Assembly: GCF_040564635.1 (NCBI RefSeq)
Contig: NZ_CP159837.1
Location: 4,327,001 to 4,391,000, forward strand
Length of the DNA stretch: 64,000 nucleotides
Direction of reading: 5' to 3'
Source: Planktothricoides raciborskii GIHE-MW2
GTDB lineage: Bacteria; Cyanobacteriota; Cyanobacteriia; Cyanobacteriales; Laspinemataceae
The notes under the pieces: generated by a model
The model's database searches: none
What the model saw: only the letters and a program-made list of their open reading frames with translations
What the model was told of the DNA's origin: nothing
Made by a program: the position numbers and the translations under genes
Part shown: one piece after another, positions 16,628 to 26,213 of the stretch
Layout: each line of letters opens with the position of its first letter
Position numbering within the stretch: position 1 is the stretch's first letter

Positions 16628-18811
16628 TTATTTTAAATAAATCAATAAGTTCAGACCGGGGATGGTGCGGGAAAGCGTCCAGAGTAATAGAGTCAGATAT
16701 AAAATTCCCAGACTCCATTGATACCACACTAAGGTATTAATTAATCCGGGGAGGTGTTCGTCTCGGACGCGGATATCATTAAAGCCAAATTTAAATAGAT
16801 TATTCAAACTAAAATCATAATAGTTTAACCAACTCCAGCGCCGATCCCAAAGAATTGGATAATAGCGATCGCGGAATAAGGGAAACTTAGGAATAATCGG
16901 CAATCGACCAATAGTTAAACGCAGTTGCCGCATACTCCCATCTTCGACAAAATAACTGACATTTAATAACTGATGATAGCGACCGCGCCAATAAATAATT
17001 GTAACCAATAATACAGGTAATGGCAGCAGAAAAATTGCCAGACAGCCTAAAGTCAGCCAAGAATTTTCTGGACTATTAAAAATCGCCAATAAACCAATCC
17101 CGGTAAAGCCGATAAAACTAATCAATACTGAGATAGTTTCTCCTAAGTTGGGCACAATGGGTTGAGGGACTAGCCGACGATACCGATCTATTAACCAAAA
17201 TAACACCCCAAAATAGGCGATCGCCACCATTCCTACCCCAAAAACTAACTCTGAACTGGTGCCATAAGCACTCAATAAAAGTAGCAAACTTAAGCCTAAC
17301 CATTGTAAGGTATCTAATACGGAGGCAAAAATACCCGATCGCGGACTACAAAAGATGCGATCGCTGACTTTGACATAGGTAGCTAAATCAATTTCTTCTA
17401 GGGATAAAAGTTCATTTAAATTTCTAAAAAAATGCATTTGGCGACTATCAATAATTGCCTTAACCTGTTGATTAGAAAAACCTAAACTTTTCAATTCCGC
17501 TGCTGTAGCAGTATTCACATTTACATTGTGTAAACGTTTGCCCAATTCTCGGAATTGCAATTTAGCCCGTAAATACTCCACTTGATTGGCATCAGGAATT
17601 TGTTCTGAGGAGCGAAAATTTCTCACTAAATTTCGCAACACTGTTTCATTTCCTTGTAAACTGGGAACCGAAAGTTTTCGCCCAATTCTGCCGGTATCTC
17701 CGGCAATTTTTGCCTGTTCTGAATCAAAAGTGAGTTCTGCCACATTCACATAAGCATCTGGGGTAAAGTCAGCATCACTAAAATCCGCTTGATTGAGAAT
17801 ACTGGCGCCCCTTAAGTTCACCGGCTGGGCAAATTGTGCCTCGCGGAAACTCGCTAATTGAGCAAAATTTGCCCCATTTAAAAATAGGGATTGGCTAAAT
17901 TTATCGTTAGTAAATAAAAGGCGATCGCCAAATTGACCTTGGCTAAAATCCGCATTACTCAGCCATTGCACCCGACTAAAGTTAGCCAGTTTTTGCCACT
18001 GGGTTTGATGAAAACTGCCACTATTGGCAAAGGTACTGCCGGTAAAATTTACCGAGTCTTGAAATTCCGCCCGATTAAAAGTTGCTTTTTGGTAAAAAAT
18101 ACTGCCGCGAAATTGGGTTACAGCCTTAAACTTAGCACTATTAAATTTAGCCATAAGACTAAAACGAGTTTCTGACCATTCCGTATTGCCGATAAATTCT
18201 GCCCCGATCGCATCTAAGGTATTTAAGAAAAAGGTATTATTAAAATTTACCGTTCCCTCAAACCGAGTTTGCGCCATTTTAATCGGACCTCGTAAAATCG
18301 AAATTTGCACCTCAGAAGCGGGAGTTCCTAAGAGCGATCGCGACAACTGGGTAAGCTGCGATAACCGACGGCGATCGCGCTTAATTTGTAACAACTCATC
18401 TTCCGTAAACATTGGGGACAAAGACTCCGCATAAAGGGGCACTTGTAGCCCCAAATTATTACCATTAAATGCCCCCAAAATCACCGAATTAGAAACGTCT
18501 AAACCTACGGGATTCCCGGGACGATTTAAATAAAGTTTAACCTGCCGATAAAACTGGCTTTTAAACTCCGCATTATCACTGCGTAAATCAATAGTAAAAT
18601 TGCTTAAATTAATCCGGCGCATCCCTTCAGTAAATTCCGGATTTTTGACTCGTTCTTGCAAAACTTCTCTCGTCAGCATTGGGGGAGTTTGGGGAATCGT
18701 CGCTGCCCATGCTGGTGCTATGACTATTTGCTGGAGTAACCAAAAAATTAAACCAATCAAAAGAGCGATCATAAAAACCAATTGAGACACAAATAAGTGG
18801 GTAATTCTCAT
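16628..18811 (-). CDS. Pentapeptide-repeat membrane protein with a helix-hairpin-helix insert
   Basis: A 727-residue protein. Residues 12-35 form a signal or membrane segment. From about 185 to 350 there are degenerate pentapeptide repeats of the A(D/N)LxF type (ANFSRVQWLSNADFSQGQF). At about 430-480 lies a ComEA-like helix-hairpin-helix segment (VNVNTATAAELKSLGFSNQQ, then FRNLNELLSLEEI). The C-terminal third has several membrane spans, ending LLLWTLSRTIPGLNLLIYLK. Repeats and HhH are probably extracytoplasmic interaction modules. Function unknown. Confidence 0.75.
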   Translation of the reverse strand: MRITHLFVSQLVFMIALLIGLIFWLLQQIVIAPAWAATIPQTPPMLTREVLQERVKNPEFTEGMRRINLSNFTIDLRSDNAEFKSQFYRQVKLYLNRPGNPVGLDVSNSVILGAFNGNNLGLQVPLYAESLSPMFTEDELLQIKRDRRRLSQLTQLSRSLLGTPASEVQISILRGPIKMAQTRFEGTVNFNNTFFLNTLDAIGAEFIGNTEWSETRFSLMAKFNSAKFKAVTQFRGSIFYQKATFNRAEFQDSVNFTGSTFANSGSFHQTQWQKLANFSRVQWLSNADFSQGQFGDRLLFTNDKFSQSLFLNGANFAQLASFREAQFAQPVNLRGASILNQADFSDADFTPDAYVNVAELTFDSEQAKIAGDTGRIGRKLSVPSLQGNETVLRNLVRNFRSSEQIPDANQVEYLRAKLQFRELGKRLHNVNVNTATAAELKSLGFSNQQVKAIIDSRQMHFFRNLNELLSLEEIDLATYVKVSDRIFCSPRSGIFASVLDTLQWLGLSLLLLLSAYGTSSELVFGVGMVAIAYFGVLFWLIDRYRRLVPQPIVPNLGETISVLISFIGFTGIGLLAIFNSPENSWLTLGCLAIFLLPLPVLLVTIIYWRGRYHQLLNVSYFVEDGSMRQLRLTIGRLPIIPKFPLFRDRYYPILWDRRWSWLNYYDFSLNNLFKFGFNDIRVRDEHLPGLINTLVWYQWSLGILYLTLLLWTLSRTIPGLNLLIYLK

Positions 18812-18954
18812 CCTACATTAGACTGGTTGCCAAATTATCTAAATACCCCATTTTTAAGGAAAGTTGGGGTAATCTATTCTTTATCTAAAGCCGATAGCGG
18901 TTTTAAGGGAGGTTGGGGTAAATCAATCCGGTGTTTTGGCATATGTCTATTTAA

Positions 18955-20685
18955 TTAAGACTTAATTTTACTATCCAAAATTGGCAAAGCTCGGTCTAAA
19001 TTAGCCTCGGCAATTGGTTGCTGCCTTAAGGTGACAATCAGTTGTTTGGCCTTAGATTTCTGAGATGACGCGATCGCCTGATATATCTGCTGCCAAATTA
19101 ATTTTTGTTGCGGGTTTTGCGGCATTAATTCTCTCTGAATATAAGCTGCTAATTCCACCATTTCCATATTTTTCCACTCCGCTTTATTCAACCCCAATGT
19201 CCAAGGATCGCTGCGAAAGGGAAAAGCAGGTAATCCCGCTTGATTGTACAAATTGCCGATGGGATTATTCGCCCAACCATAACGCACCACCACCGGGTTT
19301 GGTACTGCTTTACTGGTCAGAATCACTTGATTATTTTGAATCTTGGCATCGGCCCAGAAAAAACGGCGATCGCTTCCTGCGAGGGCAAACCCTTTTAGTT
19401 CACCACCATTTGGCACCATCAGTCCTGCCCCTACATAATTAAAAGTGACGATCGCTTTGCCATCTTCAAACTGTACCGACTGATATTGCGGACCACTCCA
19501 CGGGATATCTTTTTGACCATAAACATTGGCGATCGCGGCCAAATAAAGACGATGCCCTGCCAACTGTTTATTCGGCGGATGAATCTCGTTAGGATTCGCT
19601 GTATCTGGCAGAATATCGATAGTAGAAATCATCGCCGTATTAGGCAATTTTAATCCTTCTTTCTGGGCATCGCGCAAACTGGGCCAAGGATCTTCTTCCA
19701 CCGGATAAGTTTGTTTTTCCAGGAAATTGGCCAACTCCACAAATAAAAAAGGGGCATTCTCGTTGTGCCACCACCGCCGCCACTCCTGGATTAAAGCCGG
19801 AAACAAAACCCGGTATGTCAAAAACTCCCCTGCATTCGATTCCCCTTGCCACCAAATAAAACCTCGTGCAGAATAGGGGGCAGCCGGATAAACCATACCA
19901 TTAAACAACTCTGCGGCTTTACCCTCATAATTCGGCTGGTTTTTATCCCCTGAATTATTCACCAAATGCGGCAGGTTTACTTGAATAAACTCATTACTAA
20001 AAAATGTCTCAATTTTTTGCCCCGGTACAGCCAAGTGAACAATCCCGATTGGCACCTTTAAAGTTTGGTGCAATTCCCTGGCAAAAAAATAAGCTGTAGC
20101 GGGAAAATTCCCCACAGTTTCCGGTGTGGTGATTTTCCATTCTGCCTGGACAGTCTTCTGGGGCTGCCTTGCCCGCCAACCCTCACTGTTCGGGGCCGTA
20201 TTCGCATCCCAAACCCGAATCTCTGGATCGCAGGACGGACAAGGCAATCGGGTTTCTGAATCCCCCAAATCAGAGTCAGAAACCGGGTCTATGGGCAGGC
20301 TGCGACTGACGGGCCACCACATATTACTCTGACCCCCAGCCACCCAAACTTCTCCGACCAGCACATCCTCCAGCTTTTGCTGTTTTGTCCCTGAAATCAG
20401 CAGGGTAAATGGCCCACCTGCCGCCCCCGTGTTTACCGAGGCGATCCATTTGCCGTCCAATTCCGCTTGGGTCAAGATTTTTTGCCCCCGAAATGTCACC
20501 GCGATCGCCGTCCCCGGTTTGTCCCACCCCCAAATCGACACATTCCTCTGTTGCTGGAGCACCATGCGATCGCTAAAAATCGAAGGTAAAGTTAGGGTGA
20601 CAAAACCTTGGTTCGTGTCCCCAGATAAATAAAAAGTCATCAGAAAAAAGAATAGCAGTCCCAGGAAGATAACCGTAATTTTCAT
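18955..20685 (-). CDS. Sialate O-acetylesterase-like SGNH hydrolase
   Basis: A 576-residue protein with an N-terminal signal-like helix. It then shows the sialate O-acetylesterase opening LTLPSIFSDRMVLQQ and SIWGWDKPG, the block II-type nucleophile region VWVAGGQSNMWWPV, and GFIWWQGESNAG. The C-terminal part has a second beta domain and a helical tail of about 60 residues. It should remove acetyl groups from sugars outside the cytoplasm. Sialic acid itself is not expected here, so another acetylated glycan is more likely. Confidence 0.85.
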   Translation of the reverse strand: MKITVIFLGLLFFFLMTFYLSGDTNQGFVTLTLPSIFSDRMVLQQQRNVSIWGWDKPGTAIAVTFRGQKILTQAELDGKWIASVNTGAAGGPFTLLISGTKQQKLEDVLVGEVWVAGGQSNMWWPVSRSLPIDPVSDSDLGDSETRLPCPSCDPEIRVWDANTAPNSEGWRARQPQKTVQAEWKITTPETVGNFPATAYFFARELHQTLKVPIGIVHLAVPGQKIETFFSNEFIQVNLPHLVNNSGDKNQPNYEGKAAELFNGMVYPAAPYSARGFIWWQGESNAGEFLTYRVLFPALIQEWRRWWHNENAPFLFVELANFLEKQTYPVEEDPWPSLRDAQKEGLKLPNTAMISTIDILPDTANPNEIHPPNKQLAGHRLYLAAIANVYGQKDIPWSGPQYQSVQFEDGKAIVTFNYVGAGLMVPNGGELKGFALAGSDRRFFWADAKIQNNQVILTSKAVPNPVVVRYGWANNPIGNLYNQAGLPAFPFRSDPWTLGLNKAEWKNMEMVELAAYIQRELMPQNPQQKLIWQQIYQAIASSQKSKAKQLIVTLRQQPIAEANLDRALPILDSKIKS

Positions 20686-20937
20686 AATCCAATAACATAA
20701 ATGACGAGATTAGTCTGAACACCCCGACAAAAAACCGAGCCGTAGCATAATTTTAGACAATTAATCAAAGCTTAACCAGTTCAAAAGACCTCTGGCAAAA
20801 TAACGGATCGATTAATGTTGGCAGCATTTCATATTTGCATCCTGTTTCTGTAGATTTAATTAAATTTTAGGTATTTACCAAAAAAGAGTTGATAAAATAT
20901 CTAGTATATATTTAAGACAATTTCGGGAAAAATTACT

Positions 20938-21960
20938 ATGACCGAAGCTACAAAGTTCAAGGCTTATGCCGTCTTAAACGCCGGGGAAAAGCTACAACCT
21001 TGGGAATATGAACCCGCCCCCTTACAAGTCAATGAAATAGAAATTCGCGTGACTCATAATGGTCTGTGCCATACGGATATTCACATGAGAGATAATGACT
21101 GGGGAGTGACTCAATTTCCCCTAGTCGCAGGGCATGAAGTTGTGGGAGTCGTGACGGAAGTGGGAGAAAAAGTTACCCATCTCCAAAAAGGCGATCGCGT
21201 GGGAGTGGGCTGGATCCGTAACTCCTGCCGGACTTGCGACCACTGCTTGCAAGGGGAAGAAAATATCTGTCGTCAAGGCTATACAGGTCTAATTGTGGGC
21301 AACTATGGCGGATTTGCCGATCGCCTGCGAGTGAACGCAGATTTCACTTATAAAATTCCCGATGCTTTAGACTCTGCCAGTGCTGCACCATTATTGTGTG
21401 CCGGAATTACCGTTTACACTCCCTTACGCACCTATATTAAACATCCGGGGACGAAAGTTGGGGTAATGGGAATTGGTGGACTGGGACATTTAGCCATTAA
21501 ATTTGCCCGGGCAATGGGAGCAGAAGTGACCGCATTTTCTACCTCTGCGGATAAAGAAGCCCAAGCCAAAGAATTTGGTGCCCATCATTATCAAAAATGG
21601 GGCACCGCTGAAGAGATGAAAGCAGTCACCGGCACTTTGGATTTAGTGGTTTCTACAGTTTCCGCCGAAACAGACTGGGATGTTGCCTTTAGCCTATTAG
21701 CTAATAATGGCGTGTTGTGTTTTGTAGGCATTCCCGTTTCCAGTCTAAATGTGCCATTAATTCCCTTAATTTTTGGCCAAAAATCTGTGGTGGGTAGCGT
21801 CGTCGGTGGTCGCCGGTTTATGCGGGAAATGTTAGAATTTGCGGCGATTAATCAAATTAAACCGATGATAGAAACCATGCCTTTAAGTCAGGTGAATGAG
21901 GCAATGGACAAGGTAGCGGCTAATAAAGCCCGTTATCGGATTGTGTTGTTATCTGAATGA
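20938..21960 (+). CDS. Zinc-dependent NAD(P) alcohol dehydrogenase
   Basis: A 340-residue medium-chain dehydrogenase. The catalytic zinc ligands are C44 and H66-E67 (GLCHTDIHMRDNDW, AGHEVVG). The structural zinc site has four Cys at 97, 100, 103 and 111. The Rossmann motif is GIGGLGHLAIKFA. The sequence resembles YahK/cinnamyl alcohol dehydrogenase-type aldehyde reductases. Likely role: reduction of aldehydes with NADPH. The start ATG follows an AT-rich promoter region. Confidence 0.88.
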   Translation: MTEATKFKAYAVLNAGEKLQPWEYEPAPLQVNEIEIRVTHNGLCHTDIHMRDNDWGVTQFPLVAGHEVVGVVTEVGEKVTHLQKGDRVGVGWIRNSCRTCDHCLQGEENICRQGYTGLIVGNYGGFADRLRVNADFTYKIPDALDSASAAPLLCAGITVYTPLRTYIKHPGTKVGVMGIGGLGHLAIKFARAMGAEVTAFSTSADKEAQAKEFGAHHYQKWGTAEEMKAVTGTLDLVVSTVSAETDWDVAFSLLANNGVLCFVGIPVSSLNVPLIPLIFGQKSVVGSVVGGRRFMREMLEFAAINQIKPMIETMPLSQVNEAMDKVAANKARYRIVLLSE

Positions 21961-21987
21961 TGCTTAATGGTTGGGGTAAAAGCCTTC

Positions 21988-22279
21988 GTAGGGTGGGTTA
22001 GGCGCGGCGGTGATTTTGGGACAAAACAGATCGCCTTTGCTCCGCGCCGTCGTCCCACCAAAACCAGCCTCATAGCTCAAGCCTACCCCCTGAAGGCGGG
22101 GGTTGGTTAAAAACCGACATCTTGCACTCCTGGCAAAACCCGGCGGGGGATAAATCCCCCGTCGGGCGTTGCCACTTGGCGCGGCGGTGATTTTGGGACA
22201 AAACAGATCGCCTTTGCTCCGCGCCGTCGTCCCACCAAAACCTTCCTAGGGTGGGTTAGGCGCGGCGGTGATTTTGGCA
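21988..22279. repeat. Direct repeats of a 70-bp GGCGCGG element
   Basis: A unit GGCGCGGCGGTGATTTTGGG followed by ACAAAACAGATCGCCTTTGC and CCGCGCCGTCG occurs at about 21999-22065 and 22178-22242, with a third partial copy at 22248-22279. Its GGCGCGG and CCGCGCC ends are inverted, so each can fold. A GTAGGGTGGGTTA leader precedes copies one and three. No gene lies here. Confidence 0.8.
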
Positions 22280-22296
22280 CACAAAGATGTGCGAGA

Positions 22297-22412
22297 TAAA
22301 CCGGGTTTTTGTCATAACTTTTGTCTGACTACCCAGATATTTGTGAAGCAACCCGGTTTCTTTGCTTGAGGTGCGATCGCCTCTACCCTGAGAAGAGAAA
22401 CCGGGTTTATTT
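22297..22412. repeat. AAACCGGGTTT element, copy 1
   Basis: TAAACCGGGTTTTTGTCATA, then TGACTACCCAGATATTTGTG and AACCCGGTTTCTTTGCTTGAG, with AAACCGGGTT/AACCCGGTTT inverted termini. A second AAACCGGGTTTA follows at 22399. Further copies are at 23402, 24641, 31609 and, diverged, 44824. Size and inverted ends resemble a MITE. Confidence 0.75.
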
Positions 22413-22661
22413 CATACAGAGTTCTTCTGATTAGTAGGGGTGAAGCATTCCCCAAAAAAATTCACATAACCCATAAATTATTTGCAAACGCAAAGATTGC
22501 GCCCCTAGAATGCCCCTACAAGGTGCGATCGAACCGACTAAGCATTTGTCGTAAAATCTCCCAGGCTTTCTTTTCTTCTCTTGGGCAGAATAAATTCCTT
22601 ATGTTAGACTTAAAAATAAGTCATCTCTGAAGCAATGTACTTAATTCAGTAACGAGGCCAA

Positions 22662-22979
22662 ATGAACTTAACTGCTACTCAATACAAATATATAGAACTA
22701 AATGAAAACAGCGTTCCCTACATTGCCGGAACAACGATGAAAGTCATTGAAGTAATTTCCGGTTATCTAGCTTTTGGCTGGAGTCCCGAAGAAATTAAAT
22801 TTCAACATCCCTATTTAACCATGAGTCAAATTTATTCGGCATTAGCTTACTATTGGGATCACAAAGAAGAACTAGATGCCGATATTCAGCAACGATTTGA
22901 AAGAGTTGAAAAGTTACGTCAAGAAGCTGGCGAATCCGCTTTGGCTAAAAAACTTCGCACTCAGGGGCTAATTAAATGA
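22662..22979 (+). CDS. DUF433 protein, antitoxin-like
   Basis: A 105-residue protein with the DUF433 core: YIELNENSVPYIAGTTMKV, GWSPEEIKFQHPYLTMSQIY and a helical C-terminus. DUF433 proteins are HTH-like antitoxins paired with DUF5615 PIN-like proteins. The stop overlaps the next start by four bases (ATGA). The N-terminal half would bind DNA or the partner. Confidence 0.85.
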   Translation: MNLTATQYKYIELNENSVPYIAGTTMKVIEVISGYLAFGWSPEEIKFQHPYLTMSQIYSALAYYWDHKEELDADIQQRFERVEKLRQEAGESALAKKLRTQGLIK

Positions 22980-23323
22980 CCATAGCTTTGTACATGGATG
23001 AGCATATTCGTCGAGCAATTACTAATGGTTTAAAATTGCGGGGTATAGACGTTATTACAGTACAAGAAGATGGTAGAACGGGCAGTCCTGATTCTACTTT
23101 ACTCGATCGCGCCACCGAACTCAATCGCGTTATCTTTACCCAAGATGATGAGTTTTTAGTCATAGCCAACTGTCGGCAGCAAGAGGGGGTAAAATTTAGT
23201 GGAGTGATTTACGGACACCAACAGTATGTAACTGTTGGTGAATGCGTGAGGGACTTAGAAATCATTGCCAAATCCAGTGAACCAGAAGATTTAGTTAACC
23301 AAGTTCAATACCTACCTTTGTAA
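22976..23323 (+). CDS. DUF5615 PIN-like protein, toxin-like
   Basis: 115 residues. It begins IALYMDEHIRRAITNGLKLRG with the early Asp of the PIN-like core, then DVITVQEDGRTGSPD, RVIFTQDDEF and SGVIYGHQQ. This is the usual DUF5615 order, and the family is a PIN-like nuclease group. It is translationally coupled to the DUF433 gene. Ribonuclease activity is inferred from the family. Confidence 0.85.
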   Translation: MTIALYMDEHIRRAITNGLKLRGIDVITVQEDGRTGSPDSTLLDRATELNRVIFTQDDEFLVIANCRQQEGVKFSGVIYGHQQYVTVGECVRDLEIIAKSSEPEDLVNQVQYLPL

Positions 23324-23401
23324 TCAATTTTTGCATGATTGCCTCGCGAGAATGACAGATTTCTTCTATTTGAAGAAAGGCTTCTTTGTTTGGGGTGCGA
23401 A

Positions 23402-23486
23402 AGAAACCGGGTTTATGTCATAACTTTTATCTGACTACCCAGATATTTGTGAATAAACCCGGTTTTTTTGCTTGAGGTGCGATCGC
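23402..23486. repeat. AAACCGGGTTT element, copy 2
   Basis: AGAAACCGGGTTTATGTCAT to CTTGAGGTGCGATCGC; about 85 bp, the same order as copy 1. From 23487 to 23783 I see no gene; AT-rich sequence with a probable promoter for the next module precedes AGGAGG at 23773. Confidence 0.75.
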
Positions 23487-23783
23487 AAACGGTTCGCTTT
23501 GCCGACTAAAAACAATTTTATTGTTGCGAAAGTCGCAATTCAGGACATGGCTATTAGGGGTTTATGTAAATTATTATTGCCAAATTTAATGGCTGATAGA
23601 AAAAATGCTACAATGCTCCGAAAGGATTCAGGCTATTTTTGATAATTATTCTCGCCTTTACTTTGGGTGGGGCGATCGCTCAGTGATTGTAAGCTGTCAA
23701 TTATATCGTCAATATTTTGAGACTCATTAACTCATGTAATCTAATATAAACTACAATATTATTCAACAAATCAGGAGGTTTAA

Positions 23784-24149
23784 ATGGTTACAATTACTTT
23801 AACCAATGAACAAGAAAAGTTTTTAGAAGAGCAAATTAAAACAGGTAAATATAAAAATTATCAGGAGCTAATTTCTAAAGCTTTTGAAGCTTTAGTTAAA
23901 CAAGAAAAATCTCAAGAGATCTTAGAAATTAGAGGAAGTGAATCTGCTCAAAAATTATTAAACCAAAAACTTGAACAATTAAGTAGAGAGAGAGTCAACA
24001 ATCAAAATCAAACTTCCGATCCTCAAAGACAGGAGTTAGCCCAAGAATTTACACAGTTATGTAAAGAAACTCAAGCTTTACACGCCGATCGTCCTCTCAC
24101 CGATGCAGAAATTCAAGAAGAAATTAATGCTTATCGGAGAGGAGAATGA
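23784..24149 (+). CDS. Ribbon-helix-helix-type antitoxin
   Basis: A 121-residue protein with AGGAGG seven bases upstream. Residues 2-45 (VTITLTNEQEKFLEEQIKTG, KYKNYQELISKAFEAL) fit a ParD/CopG-like ribbon-helix-helix. The rest is a charged, flexible helical tail, ending with EIQEEINAYRRGE, that would wrap the toxin. The stop overlaps the PIN gene start by four bases. It is probably the antitoxin and autorepressor. Confidence 0.8.
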   Translation: MVTITLTNEQEKFLEEQIKTGKYKNYQELISKAFEALVKQEKSQEILEIRGSESAQKLLNQKLEQLSRERVNNQNQTSDPQRQELAQEFTQLCKETQALHADRPLTDAEIQEEINAYRRGE

Positions 24150-24562
24150 AAAAAGTTATTATTGATACTAATATCTTAATATCGGCGGCAATATCAGGGA
24201 GAAAACCAGAAGAAGTGATTAATTTTATTATTGCTTCTTCTGATTATGAATGGATTGTCTCTCCATCTATTTTAGATGAATACGTCCAGGTGTTAAATCG
24301 TCCTAAACTTAAGTTAAATTCACAACAAAAACAAAGATGGCTAGATTTAATCGATCAGGTAACTATCTTAGTTAATCTTCAGCAAAAGGTTCATTTTGAG
24401 CGAGATCCCAAAGATGCTAAACTCATTGAATGTGCAATTGCTGCTGACGCTGACTTTTTAATTACTGGCGATCGAGATTTTGAGGAAATTCAAGAAATCG
24501 GAAATACTTTAATTATTTCTGTATCTTTATTCAAAACTTTATTTATTGATAAGGATAAGTAG
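24146..24562 (+). CDS. PIN-domain toxin-type ribonuclease
   Basis: A 138-residue protein. It begins KKVIIDTNILISAAISGRKP with the first catalytic Asp, has a SILDEYVQVL helix and an acidic cluster RDPKDAKLIECAIAADADFL, then ITGDRDF, giving all PIN acidic positions. It belongs to the subgroup annotated as putative toxin component, PIN family. It should cleave RNA when free of the antitoxin. Confidence 0.88.
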   Translation: MKKVIIDTNILISAAISGRKPEEVINFIIASSDYEWIVSPSILDEYVQVLNRPKLKLNSQQKQRWLDLIDQVTILVNLQQKVHFERDPKDAKLIECAIAADADFLITGDRDFEEIQEIGNTLIISVSLFKTLFIDKDK

Positions 24563-24564
24563 AT

Positions 24565-24618
24565 ATGAGTAACAATATTAATCCAGAATATTACCAAGTT
24601 CAACTGAGGTACTGTTAG
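24565..24618 (+). pseudogene. Truncated ORF after the PIN gene
   Basis: MSNNINPEYYQVQLRYC starts three bases after the PIN stop and ends at a TAG just before the AAACCGGGTTT element. It reads like the first residues of a third gene that lost its remainder. The identity cannot be determined from 17 residues. Confidence 0.3.
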
Positions 24619-24640
24619 CGCGAATTAGTTGAGTTCAAGG

Positions 24641-24687
24641 AGAAACCGGGTTTCTGTGATAACTTTTGTCTGACTGCCCAGATATTA
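24641..24687. repeat. AAACCGGGTTT element, copy 3 (half)
   Basis: AGAAACCGGGTTTCTGTGAT and TGACTGCCCAGATATT match copies 1 and 2, then the match breaks at about 24686, at the stop codon of the NB-ARC gene. Only the left half is present. Confidence 0.7.
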
Positions 24688-26070
24688 TAATTCGGTTTTG
24701 ATATATTCTCTCAATACGGGTTGTAAAAGATAACAACTACCTTCCTGCTGTATCAAGCAACGGCGCGATAAAGAATGTAGGACATTAAATAAATCTGACA
24801 ACATAACTTCACTATTTTCTGCTAACATTGCCAGATTAATTGGTTCTCTTACTGTTGCTAATAAAGACATTACTACGTTTTCTCTGGCCGATAAGCGACT
24901 AAATTGTTGCTGTAAAACATCCTTCAAATCTTCTGGTAACAATAGAGTATCATCTGGTAGTAAATCAGTCATACTTACTCCCAACTCTTGAATGATAGTC
25001 GCCACGCTTTTTAACCATAAAGGGTTGCCTTGATAGTCATGAATAAGTCTTGAGTAGTGGTCAATTTGTCCTAATCCATGATCTTTGATAATTTCAGCAC
25101 TAGCTTCAACATCTAAACCCATGAGTTGTAAAGTTTGAATCGGGCTATTTTTACTGGTAATTTGAGGAAATTCCCTCGGTTGTTCCCAACCGATGAGCAG
25201 AAAGCAACTTCGATGAGATAATTTTTCTATCTGTTTCAAGAACGCTCTATATTCTTCATATTCAGGCTTATACTGTCCTGCCAATTCGCCACTACAGAAA
25301 AGGTGGTGAACGTCATCTAAGATAATTAAACAGCGATATTTTTGTAAATATTTAATCAGAGGTAAGCGTTTGGGATTAGTTGCAGAAGAATCCAGCTTTT
25401 CTGACTGCAAGAAAAACTGAATTAGTTCGTGTTCAAATTCGTCGAGGGTGTGCGATGCGTCTATAGTGCGCCAAATTACATACTCAAACTCATCTTTTAT
25501 CTGCTGTACGAGTTGTACTGCTAGAGATGTTTTGCCGATGCCGCAGATACCCGTGAGGGCTATGAGGCGACAGCGTTGTTGTATCATCCAGGAGGTGAGA
25601 GTGTCGAGTTCGGGAGTGCGTGAGTAGAAAGCACCCAACTCCGGCATCTCGCTTAAATCGTGATGCGATGTTTTAGTTTGTTTTGTGTTAGTTGTTTCTT
25701 CATTAGGTCGATGTGAGTTTGGTATATCGGGTAGGTGTCTAGTTTCGCCACATATGTTAAAACTACCACTCACGTTTTGTGTCACTCTTTGTGCAAAGTT
25801 CACAACATTATAGTTTTGTAACCTTTCAATTGCCGCTCGAAAATTGGTTTTACTAACATCTTCTCCCAATTCTTCTGAAAGTATCTGCCATAATTGCGAA
25901 CCTGCATTCCTAACACGACTTTCTGAACAGTCAAAATCTTTAGCTATTTGCTTATATGTTTTACGTTGTAGAGTTCCGCGCAGTATCGCTTCTTGTAAAT
26001 CGTCAAGGTGTTGACCGGTTTTCTCCAAGACTACCTTATCAGCTATATGTAACATTTCTTTAATATTCAT
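24685..26070 (-). CDS. HTH-NB-ARC ATPase lacking C-terminal sensor repeats
   Basis: A 461-residue STAND-type protein. Residues 1-80 are a HTH domain of the type found on cyanobacterial NB-ARC and vWA-MoxR-associated proteins. A linker of about 60 residues follows. Residues 150-460 are NB-ARC: P-loop GICGIGKTS at 174-182, Walker B LIILDDVHHL, a GNPLWLKSVA segment and a winged helix at the end. The WD40 or TPR sensor that usually follows is missing. It is divergent from the RiPP locus and may control it; this is inference from position. Confidence 0.8.
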   Translation of the reverse strand: MNIKEMLHIADKVVLEKTGQHLDDLQEAILRGTLQRKTYKQIAKDFDCSESRVRNAGSQLWQILSEELGEDVSKTNFRAAIERLQNYNVVNFAQRVTQNVSGSFNICGETRHLPDIPNSHRPNEETTNTKQTKTSHHDLSEMPELGAFYSRTPELDTLTSWMIQQRCRLIALTGICGIGKTSLAVQLVQQIKDEFEYVIWRTIDASHTLDEFEHELIQFFLQSEKLDSSATNPKRLPLIKYLQKYRCLIILDDVHHLFCSGELAGQYKPEYEEYRAFLKQIEKLSHRSCFLLIGWEQPREFPQITSKNSPIQTLQLMGLDVEASAEIIKDHGLGQIDHYSRLIHDYQGNPLWLKSVATIIQELGVSMTDLLPDDTLLLPEDLKDVLQQQFSRLSARENVVMSLLATVREPINLAMLAENSEVMLSDLFNVLHSLSRRCLIQQEGSCYLLQPVLREYIKTEL

Positions 26071-26117
26071 TGGGTCAGGTAGGTGCGAGCATTTTGTGTA
26101 TTATAGCACAGTGTTAG

Positions 26118-26213
26118 ACATTTTAGTATATTTTGAGATATTTTAATACAAAAGTAGATTGAAAGAGAATAAAAGCAGGAAAAAGTTGGCGGCAAAATAG
26201 GACATTTTGAGAC
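26118..26213. promoter_or_regulatory. 10-bp ATTTTGAGAT iterons between NB-ARC gene and RiPP precursors
   Basis: ATTTTAGTAT, ATTTTGAGAT and ATTTTAATAC follow one another with a 10-bp period at 26120-26149. A fourth unit, ATTTTGAGAC, is at 26204. AAAAAGTTGG at 26180 matches the iteron of the other HTH gene at 12936. The position, in a divergent promoter, suits an operator for the HTH protein. Confidence 0.6.
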
